Of a stretch of 49,515 bases of DNA, positions 36,267-44,298 are shown in pieces (positions within the stretch are counted from its first letter, which is position 1; each line of letters opens with the position of its first letter). A program made the position numbers and the translations under genes. The stretch covers positions 1-49,515 of the forward strand of contig DXMY01000035.1 in the NCBI GenBank assembly GCA_019413925.1, written 5' to 3'. The notes beneath the pieces are model-generated. The model had not been told where the DNA came from, did no database searches, and saw nothing but the letters and a program-made list of their open reading frames with translations. This DNA is from Collinsella sp. Its GTDB lineage: Bacteria; Actinomycetota; Coriobacteriia; Coriobacteriales; Coriobacteriaceae.

Positions 36267-37496
36267 CTAAACGCGCGTGGCGTCCTTGGGGCTCATGGTC
36301 ATGCTCTGGAAGCGGTTCTCCATGTAGTCGTTATCGAAATACTTGCCGTAGAACTGTGCGACGGGAATGTCCGGCTCCGTGCCGTTAACGCGCTGGTACC
36401 AGTAGTCGAGCGACTGCAGCGTCATGACGCCGTCGACCAGCATAATGACGGTAAAGATGACGGTGGCCGAGTAGCGGCTCTTCCAGGGGATCTTGTTGAT
36501 GAGCTTAAGCAGCCTCGGTAGCAGCAGCTTGATCCAGATGAGGCCACCTAGGCCCCACAGGCAGGCAAAGCCCGTGCAGGTGCGTCCGCCCGTGAGGACC
36601 ACGAGCGGATCGGGCAAACCAAACAGCGTTATGTGCGAGTAGCTCCACGAGACCACGCCAAACGCGGTCTGCATAAACCAGCCCACGAACACCTCAAAGC
36701 TCGCGCCGAGCACAGCGCTCACCAGGAAAATGATGATGGGGTTCTTTTTGTAGAAGCGGTTAAGCACCATGGTCATGAGCACGGCGCCAAATCCGTAGAT
36801 GGGGCTGAAAGGGCCAAACAGCATGCCGGCGCGGTCCTGGTAGACGCCCGGGTCGTTGACCGTCATGTGCCAGATGTCCTCCAAGATAAGTCCCAGTACG
36901 CAGCAGACGAAGAATACCCAGAACAGGTTGAAGTAGTTGAGCTTGATGTAGCCCTCGCCGGTCTCATCGCGGCCGAGCATGCCCTCGGCGGCGGCATCGC
37001 GGTCGAGCATCTCCTGCAGGCGGCGCTGCAGCTCGCGCTCCTGACGCAGCGTGGGGTCGACGGTGGCCGAAAGCGCGATGAGGATGCCGAGCTGAATAGC
37101 GGGGCGCAGCAAGAAGGGCCCGATACCCTGGAGCATCACGTCGACCAAAAGCTCGACGACGGTGAATGCAATAAGGATGTAGGACAGGCGGGCGGCGTTG
37201 CGGCGCTGGTTTTTGATAAGGTCCAGGCCAAAGATGATTAGGATGACGGCACTTGCCGCAGAGAGCATGATGCCGGCGACGATAAGGCCGACTGCGACGA
37301 GCGTGTTGTCGCCGAGCTTTTCGGTGGCGTTGCCGTTAACAAGTGCCGTGATGACCTGCCACATAAAGGCAGCGACCGACGGGAGCGTGCCCACGCCGGA
37401 AAGGATGCACAGGACGGCGTACACCTTAATGATGAGGGGAATCTTCTTGACCTCTGTGGCGCTGGGGACGCTAGGGTCGAGTTCGTTTCGATCCAT
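36267..37496 (-). CDS. Membrane protein of the CmpB / putative ABC-transporter type IV family
   Basis: 409 residues with nine or ten TM helices. The C-terminal half carries LFGPFSPIYGFGAVLMTMVLNRF and FEVFVGWFMQTAFGVVSWSY, which I recognise as the CmpB (PF06541) family; members are poorly characterised. The N-terminal half is a separate four-TM region (IPLIIKVYAVLCILSGVGTLP) followed by a charged helix (QERELQRRLQEMLDRDAAAEG). AGAAAGG six bases upstream supports the start. It converges on the MoaE-like gene and is divergent from purF. No ATPase partner is adjacent. Confidence 0.8.
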   Translation of the reverse strand: MDRNELDPSVPSATEVKKIPLIIKVYAVLCILSGVGTLPSVAAFMWQVITALVNGNATEKLGDNTLVAVGLIVAGIMLSAASAVILIIFGLDLIKNQRRNAARLSYILIAFTVVELLVDVMLQGIGPFLLRPAIQLGILIALSATVDPTLRQERELQRRLQEMLDRDAAAEGMLGRDETGEGYIKLNYFNLFWVFFVCCVLGLILEDIWHMTVNDPGVYQDRAGMLFGPFSPIYGFGAVLMTMVLNRFYKKNPIIIFLVSAVLGASFEVFVGWFMQTAFGVVSWSYSHITLFGLPDPLVVLTGGRTCTGFACLWGLGGLIWIKLLLPRLLKLINKIPWKSRYSATVIFTVIMLVDGVMTLQSLDYWYQRVNGTEPDIPVAQFYGKYFDNDYMENRFQSMTMSPKDATRV

Positions 37497-37711
37497 ACAG
37501 AACCTTTCTCGCTTTGTTGTAGGTTATAAGGATACGCCGCCGACCTGCCAAAAGACAGGACGAACGTCCCAATTGCAACTTTGTAATCCCCAACGGCAGA
37601 CGCGGCGGCCATCTGGGGGCGCGGGCACTTACACTGGACAGACCGATAAAATGTTTGGCAACAAAACTGATTATTAGCTCGGTGGGCTTTTAAAAAGCGC
37701 TGCTCATGCGC

Positions 37712-37740
37712 TGGGGAGCACGTCGCGCCGTGCGTATAAT
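37712..37740 (+). promoter_or_regulatory. Likely purF promoter
   Basis: Consensus -10 TATAAT at 37735-37740, 17 bp after TGGGGA (37712-37717) as a poor -35. It lies 43 bases before the purF ATG. Confidence 0.5.
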
Positions 37741-37782
37741 AAGGCGGGTAACGCCAAAAATACGAGGCTCTGAGGGGATACC

Positions 37783-39453
37783 ATGTCTCAAGAAACCATC
37801 CGCGCGGCCGAGCGTGCCGCGGGACAGGTGAACACCATGTCGACGTATGATCCGGACTCCGACCAGCTGCATGAGGAATGTGGCATTTTCGGCGTATGGG
37901 CGCCCGATCGCGACGTGGCTCGACTGACGTACTTTGGCCTGCGTGCGCTGCAGCACCGTGGCCAGGAATCGGCTGGAATCGCCGTGGGTGACGGCGGCAC
38001 GGTTATGGTCCGCAAAGATCTGGGCCTGCTCGACCGCGTGTTCTCCAACGCCGACCTGTCGACGCTCTCCGGCCAGCTGGCCGTGGGCCACGTGCGCTAT
38101 GGCACCGCCGGTGCCAAGAGCTGGGAAGCCTCTCAGCCGCACCTCTCTACCATCAACAGCGTCATTATCGCGCTCGCGCACAACGGCACCCTCGTCAACA
38201 CCGACGAGCTGCGCCGTCAGCTGATCGAGCTGGGCGTGCCGTTCCTCTCCAATTCGGATTCCGAGGTCGCGACCAAGCTTATCGGCTACTTTACCCAGCG
38301 TACGGGCCACCTGCGCGAGGGTATTCGCAAGACCATGGAGCTCGTGCGCGGCGGCTACGCCATGACGCTCATCAACGAGCAGGCGCTCTACGCATTCCGC
38401 GATCCACACGGCATTCGCCCGCTCGTGCTGGGCAAGCTGGTGGACGAGGGTCTGGACCAGGCCGATGCCGCAGCCGTTTCGCAGCTGCCGTCGCAGGACG
38501 GCGCCGCGACGGTCGACTCCGCCGTCCGTGTCACGCGCGCCGGCGGCTGGGTCGTTGCTTCCGAGACCTGCGCACTCGACATCGTGGGTGCCGAGTACGT
38601 CCGTGACGTCCGTCCCGGCGAGATCTTGCGCATCAGCGCCGAGGGCCTGGTATCCGAGCAGGGCGTGCCTGCAGCCGAAGAGCCCGCCAACTGCATCTTT
38701 GAGCAGGTCTACTTTGCCCGCCCCGACTCCATCATGAACGGCAAGAGCGTCTATGCCTGCCGTTACGACATGGGTCGTCAGCTGGCACATGAGGAGCCTG
38801 TCGAGGCTGACCTGGTCATCGGCGTGCCCGACTCCGGCCTGCCGCCTGCGGAGGGGTATTCGCACGAGAGCGGTATTCCCTTTGGCGAGGGCCTTATCAA
38901 GAACCGCTACGTGGGCCGTACGTTTATCGAGCCTACGCAGGAGTTGCGCGCCATGGGCGTGCGTATGAAACTCAACCCGCTGCGCGACAACATCGAGGGC
39001 AAGCGCCTGGTCGTCATCGACGACTCCATCGTGCGCGGCACCACCATGGTGCAGCTCGTCAAGATGCTGCGCAACGCCGGCGCCAAGGAGATTCATATCC
39101 GCATCAACTCGCCCGAGGTCATCTGGCCGTGCTTCTACGGTATCGATACCGACGTGCAGTCGCAGCTTATCAGCGCCAACAAGACGGTCGACGAGATTTG
39201 CGAGTATATCGGCGCCGATTCGCTGGCCTTCCTTTCGGTCGAGGGCCTGCTTAAGGTCATGCCCAAGGGCGGTTACTGCGATGCGTGCTTTACCGGCCGC
39301 TACCCCGTGGCGATTCCCGAGAGCTTTGGCCGCGACAAGTTTATGGAGGGCTTTAAGCCCCGCAACCTGGACAAGCCGCTGCACTTTGACGACGACGCCG
39401 TGATCGAGAAATACGACGACCGCAGCTGGGAAGAGGAGCACGGCGAGGCATAA
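37783..39453 (+). CDS. purF: Amidophosphoribosyltransferase
   Basis: 556 residues. The N-terminal Ntn glutaminase follows a 32-residue leader; Cys33 in HEECGIFGVWA would become the N-terminal nucleophile after processing, as known for some PurF enzymes. RALQHRGQESAGIA and HNGTLVN follow. The PRTase domain has the PRPP motif VVIDDSIVRGTT. C-terminal cysteines (KGGYCDACFTGRYP) agree with an iron-sulfur or related site seen in Bacillus-type PurF. It commits PRPP and Gln to purine synthesis. A later ATG (37837, MSTYDPD) is an alternative start with a shorter leader. purM and purN follow. Confidence 0.96.
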   Translation: MSQETIRAAERAAGQVNTMSTYDPDSDQLHEECGIFGVWAPDRDVARLTYFGLRALQHRGQESAGIAVGDGGTVMVRKDLGLLDRVFSNADLSTLSGQLAVGHVRYGTAGAKSWEASQPHLSTINSVIIALAHNGTLVNTDELRRQLIELGVPFLSNSDSEVATKLIGYFTQRTGHLREGIRKTMELVRGGYAMTLINEQALYAFRDPHGIRPLVLGKLVDEGLDQADAAAVSQLPSQDGAATVDSAVRVTRAGGWVVASETCALDIVGAEYVRDVRPGEILRISAEGLVSEQGVPAAEEPANCIFEQVYFARPDSIMNGKSVYACRYDMGRQLAHEEPVEADLVIGVPDSGLPPAEGYSHESGIPFGEGLIKNRYVGRTFIEPTQELRAMGVRMKLNPLRDNIEGKRLVVIDDSIVRGTTMVQLVKMLRNAGAKEIHIRINSPEVIWPCFYGIDTDVQSQLISANKTVDEICEYIGADSLAFLSVEGLLKVMPKGGYCDACFTGRYPVAIPESFGRDKFMEGFKPRNLDKPLHFDDDAVIEKYDDRSWEEEHGEA

Positions 39454-39477
39454 AACCTGCCATATGGGGACAGGTTT
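39453..39477. repeat. Palindrome with GGGGACAG core after purF
   Basis: AAACCTG (39453-39459) pairs with CAGGTTT (39471-39477) around CCATATGGGGA. It is followed by ATTTTGGTAGGTTTTACCTG, whose ACCTG could form an alternative pairing with CAGGT. It starts at the last base of the purF stop codon. Confidence 0.6.
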
Positions 39478-39610
39478 ATTTTGGTAGGTTTTACCTGCTG
39501 TTTTGTTGATATGACGGCGCGTGCTGTTATGGCATGCACCGAATCGAGGACAACTATGAGCACCGTTTGGCGCCCGCGCGGCGCCACGGTAGTGGGAGAG
39601 GAAGGCTCAG

Positions 39611-40714
39611 ATGAGCGACAGCAAGCATGTGACGTATGAGGATGCCGGCGTCGATACCGCTGAGGGCGGCCGCGCCGTCGACGCGATTAAGCAGATGGTC
39701 AAGGACACCAATCGCCCCGAGGTTATCGGCGGCATCGGCGGCTTCGGTGGCCTGTTCTCGGCTGCCGCGCTTAAGGATATGGAAGACCCGATCCTGATTA
39801 GCGGTACCGACGGCGTGGGCACCAAGCTCGTGCTCGCCCAGATCATGGACCGTCACGAGACGGTGGGCCAGGACCTGGTCGCTATGTGCGTCAACGACAT
39901 TCTGGCTTCGGGCGCCGAGCCGCTGTTCTTCCTGGACTACGTCGCCATCGGTCACATCGAGGCCGAGCACATGGCAAAGATCATCAAGGGTGTGGCCGAC
40001 GGCTGCAAGCTCGCGGGCTGCGCGCTCGTGGGCGGTGAGATGGCCGAGCACCCGGGCGTCATGGCTCCTGCCGACTACGACCTTGCCGGATTTACCGTGG
40101 GCGTCGTCGACCGTCCCAAGATGCTCGACCCCGCAAACGTCCGCCCGGGCGATGTGATCCTGGGCCTGCCTTCCACCGGCGTGCACTCCAACGGCTACTC
40201 GCTCGTGCGTAAGGTCATTGGCGTCGACGGCATTAAGCCGGGCACGCCCGAGGCCGCCGCTAAGGCCGAGGAGCTGAGCCGTCCGCTCGAGGAGCTCGGC
40301 GGTGCATCGCTGGCAGACGCTCTGTTGGCCCCCACGCGCATCTACGTCAAGCCGATCCTGGAGCTGCTGCGCGGCGGCGTCAACGTGCATGCTATCGCCC
40401 ACATCACCGGCGGCGGTATTACCGAGAACCTCAACCGTGCACTCGCCGACGACGTCGACGCCGTGGTCACCCGCAACGGCGCCGAGATGGGTTGGGACGT
40501 TCCGCCCGTCATCACCTACGTGTCGCGTCAGGCCGAGCTCGCGCCCAACGAGGCATGCAAGACCTTCAACATGGGCGTCGGCCTGTGCCTGATCGTCGCC
40601 CCCGAGGACGAGGCCGCGGTTACCGAAGCCCTGGTCGCGCTGGGCGAGAAGCCGTTCCGCGTGGGCGAGTGCGTCGAGGGTTCCGGTAAGGTCGTGTACT
40701 CCGATGAGCGCTAA
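39611..40714 (+). CDS. purM: Phosphoribosylformylglycinamidine cyclo-ligase
   Basis: 367 residues. AIRS signatures are intact: YEDAGVDTAEGGRAVDAIK, ILISGTDGVGTKLVLAQ, DLVAMCVNDILASGAEPLFFLDY and ALVGGEMAEHPGVM. The C-domain has GLPSTGVHSNGYSLVR and AHITGGGITENLNR. It makes AIR from FGAM with ATP. GAGAGGAAGG sets the start. Its end overlaps purN by 11 bases, so the two are coupled. Confidence 0.97.
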   Translation: MSDSKHVTYEDAGVDTAEGGRAVDAIKQMVKDTNRPEVIGGIGGFGGLFSAAALKDMEDPILISGTDGVGTKLVLAQIMDRHETVGQDLVAMCVNDILASGAEPLFFLDYVAIGHIEAEHMAKIIKGVADGCKLAGCALVGGEMAEHPGVMAPADYDLAGFTVGVVDRPKMLDPANVRPGDVILGLPSTGVHSNGYSLVRKVIGVDGIKPGTPEAAAKAEELSRPLEELGGASLADALLAPTRIYVKPILELLRGGVNVHAIAHITGGGITENLNRALADDVDAVVTRNGAEMGWDVPPVITYVSRQAELAPNEACKTFNMGVGLCLIVAPEDEAAVTEALVALGEKPFRVGECVEGSGKVVYSDER

Positions 40715-41405
40715 CGAGCAGATGGCTGCTAGTGAGGGCCTGGGCTTTGTGCCCTACACCCGTCCGACCGGCACCGATACGGTCGAGCCGCTCAAGATCG
40801 GTGTGCTCATCAGCGGTTCGGGTACCAACCTGCAGGCGCTGATCGATCTGATCGCCGCCGGTAAGCTCAACGCCTCGATTGAGCTTGTGGTGTCGAGCCG
40901 TCCTTCGGCTAAGGGTTTGCAGCGCGCTGAGCGCGCGGGCATCCAGACGCTCACGCTGTCCAAGGATGTCTATGCCGACCCTATTGCCGCCGACGAGATC
41001 ATCGCGCACGAGCTGCTCGAGCGCGGCTGCGAGTACGTGGTGATGGCCGGCTATATGCGCATGGTGCACACACCGCTGCTGGCGGCGTTTCCCAACCGCG
41101 TGGTCAACTTGCATCCGGCGCTGCTGCCGAGCTTTACCGGTGCGCATGCGATTGACGATGCCTTTGCGCGCGGCGTCAAGGTAACTGGCGTGACCGTGCA
41201 TTTTGCCAACGAGGTCTACGACAACGGTCCCATCATCGCCCAGCGTGCGCTGGCTGTCGAGGAGGGCTGGGATGTCGACGCGCTCGAGGAGCACATCCAC
41301 GCGATTGAGCACGTGCTGTATCCCGAGGTCGTGCAAATGCTCGCCGACGGCCGCGTCCACGTGCTGGAGAGCGGCAAGGTCGCAATTGATGCGCCCCGCG
41401 TCTAG
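40704..41405 (+). CDS. purN: Phosphoribosylglycinamide formyltransferase
   Basis: 233 residues. The formyltransferase core starts IGVLISGSGTNLQALIDLI at about residue 33. It includes YVVMAGYMRMVHTPLL, the NLHPALLPSF motif containing the catalytic Asn-His, and VHFANEVYDNGPIIAQ with the catalytic Asp replaced in this alignment region by Asn/Glu; exact assignment needs alignment. It transfers formyl from 10-formyl-THF to GAR. The ~30-residue N-terminal extension (MSANEQMAASEGLGFVPYTR) is unusual; a start at 40722 is possible. Confidence 0.95.
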   Translation: MSANEQMAASEGLGFVPYTRPTGTDTVEPLKIGVLISGSGTNLQALIDLIAAGKLNASIELVVSSRPSAKGLQRAERAGIQTLTLSKDVYADPIAADEIIAHELLERGCEYVVMAGYMRMVHTPLLAAFPNRVVNLHPALLPSFTGAHAIDDAFARGVKVTGVTVHFANEVYDNGPIIAQRALAVEEGWDVDALEEHIHAIEHVLYPEVVQMLADGRVHVLESGKVAIDAPRV

Positions 41406-41437
41406 CGGCGCACAGTACAATTTAGTTGAGTGGTCAG

Positions 41438-41480
41438 GGTGGTCATTGGCGCCAAGGCGCGCGTGGCCACCTTTTGTTTT
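41438..41480 (+). terminator. Terminator after purN
   Basis: GGTGGTCA (41438-41445) pairs with TGGCCACC (41464-41471) with one T-G pair, followed by TTTTGTTTT. Confidence 0.7.
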
Positions 41481-41483
41481 GGG

Positions 41484-41512
41484 TAGTCATCGGGGACGTT
41501 CCTGAATGACTA
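41484..41512. repeat. Palindrome with GGGGACGTTCC core
   Basis: TAGTCAT (41484-41490) pairs with ATGACTA (41506-41512) around CGGGGACGTTCCTGA. The core resembles the loops at 42007-42093. Confidence 0.6.
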
Positions 41513-41530
41513 GGTGAGAGAGGTGAGCGC

Positions 41531-41995
41531 ATGGCGGATAACGAAGCGCTGTTTACGCCTGAGCTGGTGTTTTTTGATTGGGAGTGTGCGACGCCGGGTG
41601 AGGTGTTTGCGCAACTCGAGAGTGAGCTTGCTCCGCGCGGCTACATTGCCGACGGTTGGCTCGACGCCGTTCGCACGCGCGAGGATGCCTATCCCACGGG
41701 TCTTGCCATGCCGGCGGCAAACATTGCCATTCCGCATACCGATCCGGGGTTTGTGGCCAAGCCCTATATCGCGGTGGTGAAGCCCTCCGCGCCCGTGACA
41801 TTTAACGCTATGGCTGGCATGGGCGCTCCGGTGCCGGCGCAGATCGTCATCAATCTGGGCATCGCCGAGCCGGGCGGCCAGGTCGAGGCTCTGCAGGCGC
41901 TCATGAACATCTTTATGGACGCCGATGCCGCAGCCGACGTGCTCGGCCAGACCACGCCGCAGGGCATGGTCGACGCCATCCGCCGCCACTTCTAA
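41531..41995 (+). CDS. Stand-alone PTS IIA of the fructose/galactitol type
   Basis: 154 residues. PF00359-type EIIA: FAQLESELAPRGYIADGWLDAVRTREDAYPTGL, then IAIPHTD with phosphorylatable His69, and VINLGIAEPGGQVEALQALMNIF. The closest resemblance is to GatA-type IIA. No IIB or IIC is adjacent, so it may serve a distant transporter or a regulatory role. GAGAGAGGTGAG is the RBS. It is flanked by palindromic repeats on both sides. Confidence 0.85.
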   Translation: MADNEALFTPELVFFDWECATPGEVFAQLESELAPRGYIADGWLDAVRTREDAYPTGLAMPAANIAIPHTDPGFVAKPYIAVVKPSAPVTFNAMAGMGAPVPAQIVINLGIAEPGGQVEALQALMNIFMDADAAADVLGQTTPQGMVDAIRRHF

Positions 41996-42006
41996 GGTGG
42001 GGCTAA

Positions 42007-42093
42007 GCCGGCACCTAGGGACGTTCCTTATGTGCCGGCACTTGGGGACTGTCCCTAGGTGCCGGCAGAAAAGGAACGTCCCTAACTGCCGGC
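42007..42093. repeat. Tandem array of three 33-base hairpins with an exact 27-bp period
   Basis: Three hairpins start at 42007, 42034 and 42061 and end at 42039, 42066 and 42093. Each uses arms GCCGGCAC/GTGCCGGC (the third GCCGGCAG/CTGCCGGC) and shares the six-base GCCGGC with its neighbour. Each loop holds its own small palindrome: AGGGACGTTCCT, GGGACTGTCCC, AGGAACGTCCCT. The third keeps arm pairing while changing a base on both sides. Confidence 0.85.
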
Positions 42094-42111
42094 TGCCAGA
42101 GCTGTCCCCTT

Positions 42112-42152
42112 TGCACCAAAATGGTGCAGATTAACCTGTCCCCAATGCACCA
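42112..42152. repeat. Overlapping TGCACCA/TGGTGCA palindromes next to the 27-bp array
   Basis: TGCACCA (42112-42118), TGGTGCA (42122-42128) and TGCACCA (42146-42152) can form two alternative hairpins that share the central arm. CTGTCCCC occurs before (42102-42109) and inside the second loop (GATTAACCTGTCCCCA). That loop nearly equals the one at 3096-3106. Confidence 0.7.
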
Positions 42153-42219
42153 AGCGTGCCGCGGGGGCTGCGTTGTGACACAATGGCGTTTGTTCGATTC
42201 GTTATGCGAAAGGCCAACT

Positions 42220-43440
42220 ATGGCAAATAAGAAAAAGAACCCCGCACTCGAGCCGACGCCCGAGCAGCAGGCTCGCGCCGCCTCTAACTCTCGCAAGAAG
42301 CAGCGCAAGACCCGCGTGTCCAAGACCGTCAAGATCGTTCTGGTGGTCATCGGCGTGCTGGCGATGCTGCTTTCCGTCTCGGCGATGGCGTGCTCCGGCC
42401 TGATGTCGCAGGCCGAGGACACCTCGGGCTACAAGCTGACCGGCGGTGTTGCTGCTACTATCAACGGCACCAACCTCACCGAGGACACCGTGACCAAGCA
42501 GATCATGAGCATGCGCACGTCCTACGGCTACACCAAGGACAAGGACTGGGCGCAGTATCTGGTCGACAACGACCTCACGCCCAAGAAGTATCGCAAGCAA
42601 CTCATCGACTCCTACACGCAGCAGATTCTGCTTCAACAGGCACAGAAGGAGAACGGCGTGACGGTGTCGGACGAGGAGGTCGAGAAGGCTTGGAAGGACG
42701 CGTGCAAGAGCGCGGGCGGTGCCAAGGCCTTTAAGAAGACCCTCAAGACCTACGGCTATACCGAGGACACCTACAAGGATTCGCTCAAGGAGAGTCTGGC
42801 GCAGCAGAAACTCAAGGATGCCGTCGCGCCCACGAGCAAACCCAAGGACAGCGAGATTGTCGATTACATCAACGAAAACCTGTCCAGCTACAACGACGCC
42901 CGTCGCTCGTCGAACATCCTGATCAAGGTTGATTCCGACGCTTCCGACGAGGACAAGGCTGCCGCCAAGGCCAAGGCGCAGGAGTGCCTGGACAAGATCA
43001 ACTCCGGTGAGCTGAGCTTTGAGGACGCCGTTGAGCAGTACTCCGAGGACACCGGTTCCAAGGAGAAGAAGGGCGATGTGGGCTGGGATAAGCTCACCAC
43101 CTTTGTCGACAGCTACCAGACGGCGCTCGAGGGGCTCAACAAGGGCGACGTGAGCGAAGTCATCGAGTCGACCTATGGCTACCACATCATCAAGTGCACC
43201 GACTACTTCCATGTCGATAATCAGGTTGATGACATCAACCAGGTGCCCAAGGCCATCAAGAAGTACGTCTCCAACGTGGTGAAGACGCAGGCGGCCAGTA
43301 CCGCGTACAGTGAGTGGCTGGAGCAGTACAAGAAGGACGCCGACATTACCGTCAACCCCATGCCCAAGGACGTACCCTATAACGTGAGCCTGAAGGGCGT
43401 CACCAAGAGTTCGACCGACAATTCGTCGACGACTGAGTAA
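42220..43440 (+). CDS. PrsA/SurA-type parvulin peptidyl-prolyl isomerase
   Basis: 406 residues from MANKKKNPALEPTPEQQAR. A basic cytosolic stretch is followed by one hydrophobic helix (TVKIVLVVIGVLAMLLSVSAMAC, ~35-58), ending in a Cys that might be a lipobox (AMAC is atypical). The SurA_N-like region (TEDTVTKQIMSMRTSYGYTK...) leads to a parvulin domain at ~230-330: RRSSNILIKVDSD, ELSFEDAVEQYSEDTGSKEKKGDVGW, VIESTYGYHIIKCTD. It folds secreted proteins outside the membrane, which fits a pilus and surface-enzyme producer. GAAAGG sets the start; the frame from 42121 runs through repeats. Confidence 0.88.
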   Translation: MANKKKNPALEPTPEQQARAASNSRKKQRKTRVSKTVKIVLVVIGVLAMLLSVSAMACSGLMSQAEDTSGYKLTGGVAATINGTNLTEDTVTKQIMSMRTSYGYTKDKDWAQYLVDNDLTPKKYRKQLIDSYTQQILLQQAQKENGVTVSDEEVEKAWKDACKSAGGAKAFKKTLKTYGYTEDTYKDSLKESLAQQKLKDAVAPTSKPKDSEIVDYINENLSSYNDARRSSNILIKVDSDASDEDKAAAKAKAQECLDKINSGELSFEDAVEQYSEDTGSKEKKGDVGWDKLTTFVDSYQTALEGLNKGDVSEVIESTYGYHIIKCTDYFHVDNQVDDINQVPKAIKKYVSNVVKTQAASTAYSEWLEQYKKDADITVNPMPKDVPYNVSLKGVTKSSTDNSSTTE

Positions 43441-43494
43441 TCATGGGGCGGCGCTCGTGTGAGTGTCGCCCGCACTATTGAGGAGGATTTGCAG

Positions 43495-43938
43495 ATGACC
43501 AACGAAGAGCTGCAGAAGGAAATGATCGCAGCCATGAAGGCTAAGGACAAGGTTCGCCTGTCCATCATTCGCCAGGTCAAGGCCGAGGTGAAGAATATCG
43601 AGGTCAACGAGCGCCGCGATGTGACCGAGGAAGACGTCAACAGCATGATCAAGCGTCTGATTAAGCAGACGAGCGAGACGCTGGAGATGTCCATCAAGGC
43701 CGGCACCGACCAAGAGCGTACCGACAACCTGACCGAGCAGGTCAAGATTCTGGAGAGCCTGCTGCCCGCGCAGGTTTCGGGCGAGGAGCTCGAGGCCCTG
43801 ATTGAGCAAGTTATCGCCGAGCTGGGTGCCACGTCCAAGAAGCAGATGGGCCAGGTCATGGGCGCTCTGGGCAAGGCCACCGGCGGCAACTTCGACAAGC
43901 CTGCCGCGGCAAAGATCGTCGGTGCCAAACTCGCGTAA
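43495..43938 (+). CDS. GatB/YqeY domain protein
   Basis: 147 residues from MTNEELQKEMIAAMKAKDKVR. It fits the YqeY family throughout: LSIIRQVKAEVKNIEV, DVNSMIKRLIKQTSETLEMS, LLPAQVSGEELEALIEQVI, SKKQMGQVMGALGKATGG. The C-terminal part resembles the tRNA-binding tail of GatB; the role of free YqeY is not settled. GAGGAGG upstream supports 43495. Confidence 0.92.
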   Translation: MTNEELQKEMIAAMKAKDKVRLSIIRQVKAEVKNIEVNERRDVTEEDVNSMIKRLIKQTSETLEMSIKAGTDQERTDNLTEQVKILESLLPAQVSGEELEALIEQVIAELGATSKKQMGQVMGALGKATGGNFDKPAAAKIVGAKLA

Positions 43939-43941
43939 TTT

Positions 43942-43969
43942 GTTACGCGGTTTTACCAAACCGCGTAAC
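43942..43969. repeat. Hairpin directly after yqeY
   Basis: GTTACGCGGTTT (43942-43953) pairs perfectly with AAACCGCGTAAC (43958-43969), with a four-base loop. The left part also matches CGCGTAA at the yqeY stop codon. Confidence 0.7.
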
Positions 43970-43982
43970 GGCTCGACGCTGT

Positions 43983-44081
43983 AAACCCGTACACGCGGCA
44001 ATCTGACGTTCAATTTCAAGGGCGCGACCATAAGGTCTGCGCCCTTTCATTTCACGTCACCTTGCTCGCGTGTACGGGTTT
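43983..44081 (+). terminator. Nested stem-loop with inner terminator
   Basis: An outer 15-bp perfect inverted repeat, AAACCCGTACACGCG (43983-43997) and CGCGTGTACGGGTTT (44067-44081), encloses AAGGGCGC (44018-44025) paired with GCGCCCTT (44039-44046) followed by TCATTT. The inner hairpin is a plausible yqeY terminator. The outer repeat is unexplained. Confidence 0.6.
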
Positions 44082-44127
44082 TCGCTGACTTATGCTCAAC
44101 AAGGGCGGTTGTATTATTTTCGATGCC

Positions 44128-44190
44128 CATTGGGGACAGACTTAAATGAGTACCCAATGAGCGGGCACTCATTTAAATCTGTCCCCAATG
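44128..44190. repeat. Long palindrome with GGGGACAGA core
   Basis: CATTGGGGACAGA (44128-44140) pairs with TCTGTCCCCAATG (44178-44190), and TTAAATGAGT (44142-44151) with ACTCATTTAA (44167-44176). Only one base pair position is interrupted in 24. It lies in the gap before the amino-acid transporter genes. Confidence 0.8.
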
Positions 44191-44298
44191 AGTGGGTTAA
44201 AGGTTGCGGGTTCTTTACGGGAATGTAGTGTGGGCTGCAGAAACGTGGTTCTTTCCGTACAATAGTGCAACTCGTGTAAACGCAGGGAAGGGACATTC

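Noticed and set aside
42007..42152. CRISPR array
   Set aside because: Regular 27-bp spacing was noted, but there are no distinct spacers, the repeated arms are only 6-8 bases and no cas gene is near.
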